In this document: positions 24,546-36,420 of the stretch, one piece after another
How the letters are laid out: the number at the start of each line of letters is the position of its first letter
Numbering within the stretch: the first letter of the stretch is position 1
NCBI RefSeq assembly: GCF_000276665.1
Contig: NW_004955517.1
Location: 2,388,920-2,452,919, forward strand
DNA length: 64,000 bases
Reading direction: 5' to 3'
Source: Chinchilla lanigera
Lineage: Eukaryota > Chordata > Mammalia > Rodentia > Chinchillidae
Notes under the pieces: generated by a model
Database searches by the model: none
What the model was told of the DNA's origin: nothing
Seen by the model: only the letters and a program-made list of their open reading frames with translations
Made by a program: the position numbers and the translations under genes

Positions 24546-27273
24546 CCGATCTTCCCAGGGTGTGAGCGGGAGTCCTTCAGCTGGGGCACACTGGGGAGGG
24601 CAGTGAGGAGCAGCTGTTGCAGGCTTTCTCGTGACGGCTTTCTCGGACCTCTCTCCCACCTTCAGAGAGCCAACCGAGCATAAAGGAGGCTGTGGTGAGA
24701 CAGAGCCCTGATCACCCCTCCACACCCGGGGAGACGGTGGCAGCTCCTGTCTTCCGCCTTCACTCTGCAGCCTCACAGGCCTTGGGGGAGGGAGTCGGAG
24801 GTGCGGTGGGAATATCAGCACAGCCCTGTGAGTAGACGATGCCAATTACATTTGACAGGTCCCTCCTCCTAATTGCCAGCCGCCCACAGCCGGAGGTGTT
24901 GGCTTTCTTACTTCTTGCAGCTCCATCATTCAACTGCTTCCAGATTCAGCAGCTGGAAGTCTTCCTCGCTGCCCCCCCCAGCCTCCTGCCCCTCCTCCTT
25001 TTGCTGCATGTCTTGGGCTGAGGAGCCATTTATCCCCAGGACCCCAAAGAGCATCTCGCTCATAGGAACTAATTACCTCAATCCTGGCCCAGAAAAAGTG
25101 GGAAGCACCTGCGTTCGGGGTATTTGCCAGTGCACACAGAGTTCTGATTGCCTGGAGCTCCTCTCTCACCACCTGCTGCACAGGAGCCCCAGGAGGCTGA
25201 TGAGCACCTTTAAAACTTAATGCTCGTTTTCTACAGATTTTTGTCTAATTCTTCTGTCCTTTCGCTTTTCTCTCCTGTGGATAATTGGGTTGTTCTAAAG
25301 AAATGGACCAAAGGTCTCAGTTCTCATTTTGTGATTACTTCATGCTTATATAATACTTTTACTCAGAAAGCTTTTGTGAACAACCTGTAAAACCTTAAAT
25401 GAGACTTTCACAGGGAAATAAACACGGCCTATTTTCCCTGGAAAGTGGTGGGGTGGTATTTAATTTGAGGACATCGAAAACTACTATTAAAAAGCTTTTC
25501 CTGTGGGCCATGTGATTTTTCTCTTCTCTGTGGTATGTAACTATCTGTGTTTGTGGATGGCTCCAAGAGTCCTCCACACTGTATTTCCTCTCATGCTGTC
25601 AAAAATTCAGTGGTGTGTGGTCGAGTTACCTTGGGATTTGTGTGTTTCTTCCCAGACAAAAACAGTCCTGAAGAATCAGTACTAAGCACTGTCACCTGGG
25701 GGAGTCTGACCAGGCCCTGCCCAAGGAGAACTCCACATCACTTGCAGGGCAAAAAAAGCCTCCATACTCATTTTCTTATACCTGCAGCTTGACGATTGGC
25801 TCACTTAGCAAAGCATTTGAGGGTAACAGGAAATCTGACCTGCAGTGGCTTAAACAAATTGGAGTTTTTTTTTCATATACATTAGGCAGTCTAGAGCTAG
25901 GTGTTTGTAGATATTGATAATGACTAGGCCAACATCTCTTTGGCACTTATGGTTTTAGCCTCGTGGTCACAAAATGGCTGCTGTGCCCATGGACATATAG
26001 CTGCACAAGACACTAGGAAGTGAATATTCCTGAGCTCTGTAGGGATGGTAGGCAAGGTACTGGGGGTTAGGGATCATAGTTGAGCCAGTTTCCAGGGTCC
26101 ACCATATGAACCCTTGGAAAAAGGTGATAGAACTAAAATAAGCATCTGAAGTATTTTATAAAGCAAAGTCAGCATAATCAGGTCCCTTTGGCATCTGGTC
26201 GTTTCCTCATCCTCCATAATGTGAGGATCTTATGCCTTAGATGCAGTGGGCTACATTTAACTCTTGCCTATGGAGTGAAATTTACATTTGTGCCTGAGCT
26301 GTACTTTTCTACATAAAGTCCAGCATAAATCTTTAAAATAAAACACATGGTTGAAATGGTAAAACTAATTTGGAAATAATTTTCATTATTGTAAAGAAGA
26401 GAATAAATAAAGGTGATGAAGCATTCAGTCTTAACATGCAGTGGTTACAATGAAAGAAAGAATGGTTAGCAACATAGAGAGTTAAAAGCTGCTTTTATAA
26501 AGGCAAAATAAAAAAAAAATTGCCAACTAAAACAGATGTATTACATTTTTGTAAAAGAAAATATTTAAATATGTACATAATGTGTTTTTATAGACATTGA
26601 GACCATCTACTTACCACTGAGGAGTAGAATTTAGAGTTAAAAATCTCAGTCTTAAATTAACAATAAGCATGCATACCCTAGGAAACTAAAAAAATGATTT
26701 TCTTAAAAGTGCAAATTTAGACAACTTCTAGGTAATGTTAGCCAAATAAATTCAGACTTTTCATTAGATGGCTATGCTATTTTGAACTCTCATTAGGGAA
26801 AAAATAATAAAGTCAAAGACACTCATGTCCTTTTAGAACTATCTTTGTTAATTTTCAAAATACTTATATTCACACAGACTCTAAGTAGAAGAACATTTCT
26901 GAACTGCTTATCTACTACTTTGGCAAAGTCATTCTTTAGAATCAGGATAAGCATATTAAAATCTACCCTGGGAACATAGGACTCAAACATAATGTCAGTC
27001 ATTAGTGGAGCAAAAAGTGTAATGTATCTTTCATCTGGTCAAATAAGGTAATTACTTTTAAATAAACCAACCCCAATTCTCTCAAATGTGTCATAATGGA
27101 ATAGTAAGATAAAATTAAAATGCAGCAAGGTTTCTCCCTAATACCCAACAATATTCCTCTGAACTTGCCTAGACAGACCCTTGTGAATTAACTTGCCTAT
27201 GGTAGTGCTTTTGAACTTGACACTTTTTCCTAAGTAAATATAGGCTTGCCTTTTGCTACATACTGCCTGAACC

Positions 27274-27696
27274 TGCATATGACCTCAGTGTGTTCCCAAG
27301 GGTTCATGTGTCAGAGGCCTGGTCCTCCGTGTGATGATGTTAGAAGATTTTGAAAACTTCAAGAGGTGATGCCTGGGGAGGTGACTGGGTCACTGGGGTC
27401 TTCACCCTGGCAAGAGACTGAGGAAGGTATGGTGGACCTCGCTTAGTTCCTAAAAGAGAGTTGTTATGAAAGAACAAGACTGATGCTTGCTGTGAGACTC
27501 CCGTCTTGCCCTGTAGTCTCCTTCCTCACATGCACTCTGACCAGCCATGGTGGACACGGTTGGGGCCATGCGGGGGTGAGTCCCACTGGCTCCATGCTGT
27601 TCGACCTCTAAAAATATGAGCTGAATAAAACTCTTTTCTTTGTAAAGTACTCAGCCTCAGGTAATTTGTAATACCAATGCAAAATAGACTAATGCA
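27274..27696 (+). mobile_element. MaLR-type LTR
   Basis: GGTTCATGTGTCAGAGGC near the start, the C-rich middle, GAGCTGAATAAAACTCTTTT (AATAAA signal) and the end TCAGGTAATTTGTAATACC...GACTAATGCA follow the THE1/MST-type MaLR LTR pattern. The termini are TG and CA. I see no clear target duplication. Confidence 0.7.
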
Positions 27697-28879
27697 TCTC
27701 CAATAATCATATCTGAGCTCATTAAAATAATGCTGATAAATGTCTGAACTTCACATTTCTGACAGGAAAATGAGCAAGAGAAGCTCACAGCGCAGTGACT
27801 GCTCCACAGTTCAATAAGGTACATTTGAATGTGCCTGTGTGAAGTATTCCCTGCGAGGAGCCACTCTTTCACCATAACGTAGAATTTCATTTTAACTAAA
27901 GGTAAAATGCAATCTTCAATTTCCCTCTCCTTTTATTTTTCACAATAGGCCTCTAATTATGGTGTCCAATATTCTCTGACTACAACATAAAATTCCACTT
28001 ATGTCTCAGCTGATTTCAGTATATTTGGCATGTCTTCTTCAACATTTAAATATTTCATCAAGTGGATTTATATTTATACCCATAGAGCAATTTAGAATAC
28101 TTTAGGGCTATTTTGGAAAAAAATATTGATCCATAATCAATTGGCAGCATTCAATTATCATCTGCTCCCTAGACAAGAAGAATCATTAAACAGAAAAGTC
28201 TCTTGCACCCCTTCTTTTATTTTTAAATCTGCTTTTACCTTAATGAAAGCACAGGGTCCCATGAACTGAATAGTAGCAGTTGGTTTCAGGAGGGGGGCAC
28301 ATTTTTTGGTGCTTTTTGGCTATATTAAATTAAATTAAATCCAGGGCTTACCAACTACTACATGCTATCAGCATAATCAGGCATGATACTTGAGATCAGG
28401 AGCAGCAACCTAGAATTAGTCATGCCACCATTTACTGTCAGAAAAATGTGAAACACGCATGTAATCATGCATAGAGATTTGGACATTTTTCCACACTCTA
28501 CTGCTTTTGAGCACCACAAAGGCGAAGTGTCCCCTCCCCCATACTTCCAGACTTTCACCACATTGTTCGGCTCATTCTGATTCTTGACCTGGAAGTCAGC
28601 ACTCAAACCTCTCAAACACGATGCACAATCACCAAGTCAACCCTGGAATCACAGGCAATGTACTTCAGTGATTGTTTAGTGGAGAAGATACAAATTTAAA
28701 ATGGGCAGTGAAGGCATAGTAGATGATATCATTCAAAATATTCACAGTACCATGGCAGGAGCTCTACAGGAGCAGTTGAGTGTACACTCTAGATTAATAT
28801 TTTCTGTCTTTCGTAATGTTGATGATAGCTCCAACTTCTCTGTGAGTGCAGCGGTGCACTTGGTGATCTGCAGATCTGA

Positions 28880-29010
28880 TGTCCCTGAACTTGCATAACC
28901 TTGTGAGGTAGGTAACATCATTATTGCCACTGCAGAGCTAGGCAAACCATGCTTTTGAGGGTTTAAGTGATTGATACAAGGCCATTCAAACACAGAGTGG
29001 TAGTTTAAAC
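28880..29010 (+). repeat. MIR fragment
   Basis: CTTGTGAGGTAGGTAACATC, ATTATTGCCACTGCAGAGC and GGCCATTCAAACACAGAG follow MIR order. Confidence 0.65.
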
Positions 29011-29255
29011 TGATAAGTTTATAATTACAGTGAAAGCAACAACTATAAACATACAACTCTGGTCAGTGTTAGAGAATAGTAGTGGACAAATTCCGTAGTT
29101 TAAGAGCTGTTGAAGAAAAAGAATCAATCACTTGTCTTTTCCTTAAGATTGCTACCAGTGAGTGAGCAAAGAGTAGAGAAGAACTCTCTTTCTAAATGGA
29201 TTCAGCTAAGAAAGAAAAAGGAATGATAGAATTAGAATATCACCATTTTGCCACC

Positions 29256-29643
29256 TGTTAGGGATTAAATGTATCTCCCTCTTCAAATGCATAAGTTGAA
29301 GCTGTAACCTCCAATGTGCCTGTATTTGGAAAAGGGACCCTTAGAAATGAATTAAGATTAAATAAACTCATAAGGGTGGGGCTCTGATCTAATAGGATCA
29401 GTGTCTTTACAATAAGAGACACCAGATAGCATCCTTTTCTTTCACTCCCCTGTGTGTTTTCTGAGCACAAACAGAGAGATGGCAGCCACATATAAACCAG
29501 AAGAGGTGTCAGAACCAAACCTATCATGCTAGGGCCTTGTACCTGGACTTTCTGTTGTCCAGAATTGTGAAACATGAATTTCTGCGTTTAAGCCACTGAC
29601 TCTATGGTCTTTTGGTATAGTAACCACAGTTGTCTAAAACACA
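29256..29643 (+). mobile_element. MLT1-type MaLR LTR
   Basis: It begins TGTTAGGGATTAAATG and contains TATTTGGAAAAGGGACCC, CAGAATTGTGAAACATGAAT and GCGTTTAAGCCACTGACTC, ending CTAAAACACA. These follow the MLT1 LTR consensus. It is old and diverged. Confidence 0.75.
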
Positions 29644-29949
29644 CCCTTAATGAATCAATAAATCAGGGCACAAATGACTGATACCCTAAAAAGAGAATCA
29701 GGTAGAAATCATGTGCCTCCAATGAAAGAAGACCACACTAATTTTGAGATGTCATTGGAGAAAACAACATCAACAAGAAATCAAACCTGAAATTTGAGCA
29801 AGCGTCTAAGTACAACTGTCAACTTAAAAAAATAGAGCAGAGATAAAATGTGAAATAACACCCTAGGGGTTAAACCAGCAAACACGAGACTCTGAGATAC
29901 TCTCCAGAGGAAAACACTTCGTCTACTGAAGTACAAAAGCAAACCACAA

Positions 29950-30410
29950 AATGTACAGGAAAAAAAGGGATGAGGTTGGGGGAAGGGAGGAAGAGACAGA
30001 GCGAGGAAAAAGGGATTATAGATTAAGAGGTCCTAGAGGACATATCACCCAATCACAATGCATGAATTGTTTTCAAAAATCAAAGTTCAAGAAAGCTGTA
30101 AGGAAAATCAGGAAATGGAAATGTTTAAAAATGTGGATACCTGATGACACTGAATTATTGCAAAATTTTTGTGTAATACGGCATTGTAATGTTTTTGCTT
30201 TCAGTCATTTTGAGAGATACACACCAGTGTACTCAGGCGAGAAATGGCATGTGCTTTGGGAGAGTGTAAGGAGGGAAGTATGACAGGAAAGCGCTTGTGA
30301 GTAGATTAGTGCTGGAGCTAGACAGTGAGGGGGTAGAGGCCTACTGTGTTATGCTGTGTTTCTGTATGTATGTTTGATATTTTTCCACCACTAAAAGGTT
30401 TCAAAAAAAG
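29950..30410 (+). mobile_element. L1M-type 3' fragment
   Basis: GAACACTGAATTATTGC-like text (here TGACACTGAATTATTGCAAA), TTTGAGAGATACACACCAG and the TTTTTCCACCACTAAAAGGT tail follow the 3' UTR of old L1 elements in sense orientation. Confidence 0.65.
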
Positions 30411-31840
30411 TCTTAGAAATTGAGATCATAATCTGTGTATGAGTATATATGTATAGGCAAACTTCTACTTTGTTTTTCATTTAATACATAAAATGTAAAC
30501 AATTTTCATCTTTTAAAAGAATATTTTTAAAAATCCTCATAAAAATGCCCAGGAGGAATATTACTATCTGGAAGAAAGTTTAAACCCATTCTATTATTAC
30601 AAGGTTGTAGCACTTAGAAGAAACTATAGTCTTTAACAAGAATTTTCTTCCTTAATAATCTTTTATTGATTGTACTAGGGACCCATTTAGTTCTGCCTCA
30701 TTATGAGAGAGCAGCTTTTTCTCATCATGTTTCAGTGAGATGAAAAATCACCATAGCCCAAAGGGCTATACATTCCATGCAAAGGACATTATTTCTTCAG
30801 CAATCGGAGAAAAATCTCCACCAACTTCCAATAATGTCTTTGTATTGATTAAATCCAAGGGGCAATAAGATATATCAAATTAGTCACGATTTAATATATT
30901 GGTTTTAGTTTCTAAGTACTAATGGTAAATGGAGTTCGTGTAGACCATAATGATTAGTGGAGACATGCGTCTTCTCCATCAGCCCTACACTGCAGGAGAC
31001 GCAGCAAGCAGCCAGCTGTCTAGCACCTCCATCACAAGAAGACACAGTGTTTTTTTCCAAAAATGCCCCTTTCTGATTTCTACAGTAAACCTGTAGCACT
31101 TTCTAGCATGTCTAGCAAGGTTAGCACACTCTTGGAGTCATTTTATTTGCTCATGGGAAACAAAGACAATAACTGTACCAAAGATAGACACAATTCTAAA
31201 AGGAGACATTAGCACAGGCCTGAGAAAACGGAACAACGTGAGAACAGAAGTGGGAGTAGAAAATGTCCTGCAAATAACAGTGGTTCAAAAGTGCCTGCTT
31301 CATGAATGCCAGGGATAACTCTTTCCCTGTGAGAAAAGAGAGGAGTCAAACGGGGTTCCAGGGAGTTATGATGCATTAGAAAAATAAAGTTGAGGCTCTT
31401 ACAGGGAAAAGACTTAATCTTCATGGTAAATGAAGAAGTGAGATCAACTAATGAATGCAGGCAAAGGGAGATTGAGACATCGAGGAACTAGGAAAAAAAC
31501 TGGGACACACACTTCACTGAGTAAAAATAAAACAATTAAGAGTTACAAGAAGGCATGAGGCCACTCTGCTATTTTCCTTGCTTGACTGGAAATCCTTTGA
31601 GATCCAAGGCTATGTCCCAGTTCTGCATTCCTGTACCGTGAACATGTCTAAGTTACATGCCTGTCAATTCACCTCCTCGAGGAGAAAACCTCCAGGCAGA
31701 AAGGCAACAGAAGTAAATTTAAAAGTAGAAGAAAATATTAGAGGAAACTGCAATGATAAAAGTTAAGGATCAACATGACACAGTGCCATCTTGTAGCAAA
31801 CATTTCATATGAGCTTGTTGAATCAAAGAAAATATATCTC

Positions 31841-31925
31841 TTCTTGGGCCAGGGATATAGCTCAGTGGCACAAATGCCTGCCTGGCAAGTGTAAGGTCCT
31901 TAGTTCAATTCCTGGTATCCCCCTA
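31841..31925 (+). mobile_element. ID SINE with about 16-bp target-site duplication
   Basis: TTGGGCCAGGGATATAGC starts a tRNA-Ala-like body with A box TAGCTCAGTGG, B-box-like TAGTTCAATTCC and end CCTGGTATCCCC. AAAGAAAATATATCTC flanks it at 31825-31840 and 31926-31941. The tail is nearly absent, so it is older than the copy at 6363. Confidence 0.88.
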
Positions 31926-31986
31926 AAAGAAAATATATCTCCTTTCTCAATCTACACAGGACAAGTCTCACAATTTTATAGCAAAT

Positions 31987-32020
<34 letters not shown>
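31987..32020. repeat. (GA)n microsatellite
   Basis: About 17 GA units with one interruption, 45 bp downstream of the ID insertion's target duplication. Confidence 0.92.
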
Positions 32021-33574
32021 TCTAACAAGCAAGGTTCAAGTAAGAGTGTAGCAGGAAGTAAGTGGAGTTTTGTGTTAGATAAAAAGGCAGTCAAGTAAGA
32101 CGTAGGGAGTGGAGGCAAAAAATGTATGACAAACATAGACAAATACTAATTATGGTAGTTGGACAACAACATTTCATGGAGGGGGTTCATCTTGGAAGTT
32201 GGAAGAAACTGAAGTTGTTTGGAGCGAAGTTTCGTAGTGAGCATCTGGGAAAGCCCTGGAGGGAGGGCACGAAGAATAACTAGAGACTGATGTTTTATCT
32301 GAGTTTACCCTCTGGGAAGCTACTGCAAGCTACGGATCTGCTTCACAGAAAAATTTCCTCTATACAAATATTTAAGAGTTATCACACAGACCTGGTGGAT
32401 TCAGCGAACCCTCAGGGCTGGCTAACACACCAACCTCATGATCCAACAAGCTCGCAGTAACAGCCTCTTACAGAGAAGCACAACCTACCAGGTACCACAG
32501 CTGGCAAGTCCTTGACGCCGCCCTTTCAGGTCTGCGCCTCACACTCACTCTCAGCTACATTTTGGACAACTACTGCTTCCAAGATGCTTTCCAAGTCTAA
32601 CTCTTCCACTTAAGCTTCTGCCTTCAAGTTTTCTCCAATACGTACCATAAATCATTTCCTTGGAATTATATCGTGATGTAATTCCTTTCTAATTATTTCT
32701 ATGTGTCCTAAGAGTCCGTCTATTAGGAAGATCCAGAATCTAGATTTCTGGAGCCAGCCTTCTTCTTAGAAAGGTGCTAACTTGAATGAAAATCATTTCT
32801 CTGGAAAGGTAAACTACAGAGCATTCTGTGGTAACACGACTTTGCCTGCATCCCGTTCCCTGGGCTACAGCAGAAAGTGGGAAGCCCATTGGCACAGGTG
32901 GGACCTCAGTAAGTGTGTGTGGCATGGAATTGCTTTCTAATCCAATAACCTGGCCCCTGAGGGCGGGATGCACCGAGGCAGTAGCTTTCCTTGGCAACTG
33001 AGCTAGGAGCCTGGAGAACAGAGGAGCCAAATGGGAACACAGGGCCTAGCCTTCACTGGTTTTCCGGAGGGCACTGCTCTGGACGCACACACCAGCGTGC
33101 TTCCCCTTACGGGAGATGAAACCGATGCCAAAGAGGCCCACTGAAAGCATCCAAACCTTAGGGTGTCTGACTTCCTTAGCAGAGACCGGTGGGAACGCGC
33201 ACTTCAGTGGGTGCACACTGAAGTAGGAGTGATTTTCCAGTCAATGTCCTCATTCCTCCCAGTCATACTAGGTGTAAGAAGATATCATCATTTGGAAGGG
33301 ATAAGTCTCAGCTCACTTTATATCAGTGTACAACTCAAGAAGGGCACTTTCTCATGACTTCTGATATCAATGACGTGGGACCTGGTCATCTGTGTTGTGG
33401 AAACAAGGTATAACTCAGTAACCCAAATTATGGGCTAAGGTATAGACTCACACCACTGAATTCAGGGTTTTATTTGATATATGGCTTTTCCTGGGATAGT
33501 TTTTTTCTAATGCATTTTATCAGAGGTACATGAACTTTTTTCTTAAAATAAAAAACTGACTATTTTTAAAATGT

Positions 33575-33720
33575 AAATACTTGTTGACTGCATACTAAGT
33601 GCCAGGTACTGTGTGTGTGCCCAAGCAGGCATGTGTGTGTCAATGGCTGCTCCTCTCCTTGAGCTTAAAATCTGACAGGATTGACAAGCAATAGATAAGT
33701 AAATATAAAATTGCGATGAA
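33575..33720 (+). repeat. L2 3'-end fragment
   Basis: GACTGCATACTAAGTGCCAG, CTTGAGCTTAAAATCTGAC and AGATAAGTAAATATAAAATT follow L2. Confidence 0.65.
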
Positions 33721-34084
33721 GAAAATTAAGGTACAAGCAATATTTTTCTCATAGGAGGCATTAAATAGCAAATACTGATGACAATGGGACCTTCTCAGCT
33801 CTAGTGAATAGGAGAGATTTCTTTGTGTAGAGAACACTCAGGTCTGAATGACTGCAGACGAGCTAGAAGTGGACAGAAGGAGAATCTGAACGGATGGCTT
33901 GTGCCTGGGAGAGAACTGCAATGGAAGGAAGCTGTCACCACTGCAGTAGGGAGGAGAATGCCATAAAATGAAGATTGAAGCACCAGGCAGGTCCTCATAG
34001 GAGTCTGGATATACTGCACCATACAAAAATCTGTTATTTATTTAGGAATCACTCCACAGTAATTATTCATAGTAAAATACTTGT

Positions 34085-34300
34085 AATCAAAAGAATAGCG
34101 TCTTTTGAGAGCGTTCATTGTGTGACAGGCCCTGCTTTGGATCCGTCATCTCAAGTGATTTCCTAAAGATAACAGAGCCAGGCACAGTCCTTGTTCTACA
34201 GGTGGGGAAGCTGAGGCTTATCCCTTAGTAATTTTTGTAATATCTGCAGGAGTAAATGGTACAGCTGGGATTGGAACCCTGGCCCGTGTGCTTTGAGTTC
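34085..34300 (+). repeat. MIR fragment
   Basis: GTGTGACAGGCCCTGCTTTG, TACAGGTGGGGAAGCTGAGG and GCTGGGATTGGAACCCTGGC are clear MIR landmarks. Confidence 0.8.
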
Positions 34301-34949
34301 TTAGTGGAACCAAGAGACCCTGTCTTTCTTGAATGTCATCCAAGCCTCAAAGCAGTCAAAGGCAACAGAGCTGCAGAGGGCGAGAGTGTCCGGGACATAG
34401 GCTCCTTTGCATTCTGCTTAGTCTCACCTTTACTTTGGCAGAGGCTGGCACAGGATCCAGAAGCCTAACAAAGCCAGTGGTTTGTCGGGGGAGGAGTAGA
34501 AGAGAGGATCTGACACGAACCCAGAAAAGGGCCAGAATAAGGTGTAAGAAGGGGTCAGATCTGCTCGAGTAAACGGAGGAAGCCGTTTCCACCGGCTTCC
34601 TCAGTTGCTGTCCTTGTGTTTCCTGGGAAGGCCTGGCCCACAAAGGCCAGAGGGCAGTGGAAAGGGCTGGGTGGTGGGGAGTTGGCCTCATAGGAAGCAG
34701 ATCCTTTTAATGATGATGGTGTTGTAACGCTCTCATTTCTTAGTGCTGCTTGTCCCGTGAAACATTGGAAGTGGAACAGCAAACCCATTTACTAAGTGCT
34801 ATGAGAATTTCTCCCCAGCATGGCATTAAGACACCGGGTTTATGGGCAATCTAATGGCTCTGCTCTCTTTCGGGTGTCTCCAAAAAGCTACGAGGGCAGC
34901 CTCATTTGAGATAGGCCCAACCTCCTCCCTCGGTACCTCTTTCTATCGC

Positions 34950-35525
34950 ATCACCAAGGTCAGAAACCCAACCCGAGATTCGCCCCGCATTCGCCTTGCC
35001 TTCATCTCACTCACTCAGTTCCCTAACTTGGCTGCCGCTGCTTCCTTGATGCTGACTATAGCTGGGGGCCCTTCTCACCTCAGCTGCTAGTGCCTTGGCC
35101 CAGGCCACTGTTGTCACTTGCCCAGGGTGTCCATGTGGTTTCCTGTCGGCTGTGCCCGCCTCAGCCCTGCTCAGGACACTCATTCGCCACACTTTGGCAA
35201 AGGTCATCTTTCTAAGACACAAGTCTGGCTGCGTTGCCTTCCCTTCTGCACCTGTCACCCTCGGTGCCCCTCCGCATTCTCCTTCAGCATGACATGCGGG
35301 GCCTTCTGTCCTCAGGTCCTTGCCTCCTCTGCACCTTCATCTCTCGTTGTCTTCAGAGAACAACGAGTTACTCAAGACTCTTGTCTGAGCAACTGTGGGC
35401 ACACTTTGCCCCTGGTTCTCATTGCCTGAGGTGCTTTCCCCGTCACTGTCCTGAGACTAAGTTTAAGTGCTGTTTTCTCCATGAAGTTCTTCTTATGTCA
35501 CCTCTTCACTTGCGGTGGACAGGAC
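34950..35525 (-). mobile_element. L2 LINE 3' portion
   Basis: GTCTGGCTGCGTTGCCTTCC, CTCCTTCAGCATGACATGCG and TTAAGTGCTGTTTTCTCCATG follow antisense L2. Confidence 0.6.
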
Positions 35526-35574
35526 TGTGAGCCTCTCCCGCAGAGAAACCCAGGTATGAGTCTACTGTATGATT

Positions 35575-36012
35575 GCCTTACATGGTGACAGTGTCTTTGC
35601 CGATGAAATTCAGTTAAGGACCCCAAGATGGGTAGATAATCCTGAGTTATCTGGGCCCAGCGGAGTCAGCCAGTGGATCCTCTTAGGGTGGAGGCAGACA
35701 GCTCAGTCACAGAAGGAGATGAGATGATGCAAATAGAGACCAGAGAGGGAGAGAGAATGAAGTTTAAAGATGGCTACAGCAGCCTACTGATTCTAAAGAT
35801 GGGAAGAGAGGCCTTAAGCTGTGGAGCTGCAGCTACCTTAGAAGCTGGGAAGGTAAGCAAAAGAATTCTGTCCTGTCACCTTCAGACGCAGTGCAGCCTT
35901 GCTGACACTTTGACTTTAGGACTTCTGACATCCAGAGCTGTAAGATAAAGTTGTGTTGCCTTTAAACACTAAGATTGTGCTAATTTGTTATAGCAGCAAT
36001 AAGAAACTAATA
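35575..36012 (+). mobile_element. MaLR-type (MLT1-like) LTR
   Basis: CCCAAGATGGGTAGATAATCC, GAGTTATCTGGGCCC, CTTTAGGACTTCTGACATCC, AGAGCTGTAAGATAAAG and the end AGCAATAAGAAACTAATAC follow a common MaLR LTR pattern. Confidence 0.7.
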
Positions 36013-36234
36013 CTTATTCCTTGTTCTTCTTTTCCTTTACCACAAGGGAAAACTGGTCTCCATCTTTAAGCTTATATGGGACTTCCACACTAAACAATGT
36101 CTGTCTCTTCTAACGAGAACATAAGCTTGTGAAGACATAAACCAAGCCTTATACGTGTTGGCACACACATAGGACTGAGACAGGTATTTCTCAATTAGTT
36201 CATTGGTCTGTTCCTTCTCTCCTTTAAATATGTG

Positions 36235-36420
36235 TTTGTCTAGTGTTCAATATGCGCTGGACACAGCCATGTCCAGTTACTACAGTGAGGAGCAAACGCA
36301 GAGAGGCTTTCTGGCTGCAAGGAACTTCAGGTTTGATGGAGGAGGTGGGCAGTGGTTAAACAGCATGGAGGGAATTTGAATGGACTGAAAGAGATATACA
36401 AGGTGATGAAGGGCAGTGAG
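36235..36420 (+). repeat. Probable L2 fragment
   Basis: GTGTTCAATATGCGCTGGAC, GGCTGCAAGGAACTTCAGG and CAAGGTGATGAAGGGCAGTG resemble the L2 3' end. Confidence 0.5.

Noticed and set aside
25800..26180. Old interspersed repeat around AAAATGGCTGCTGTGCCC
   Set aside because: It looks like a mammalian-wide repeat, but I cannot name it or its borders.
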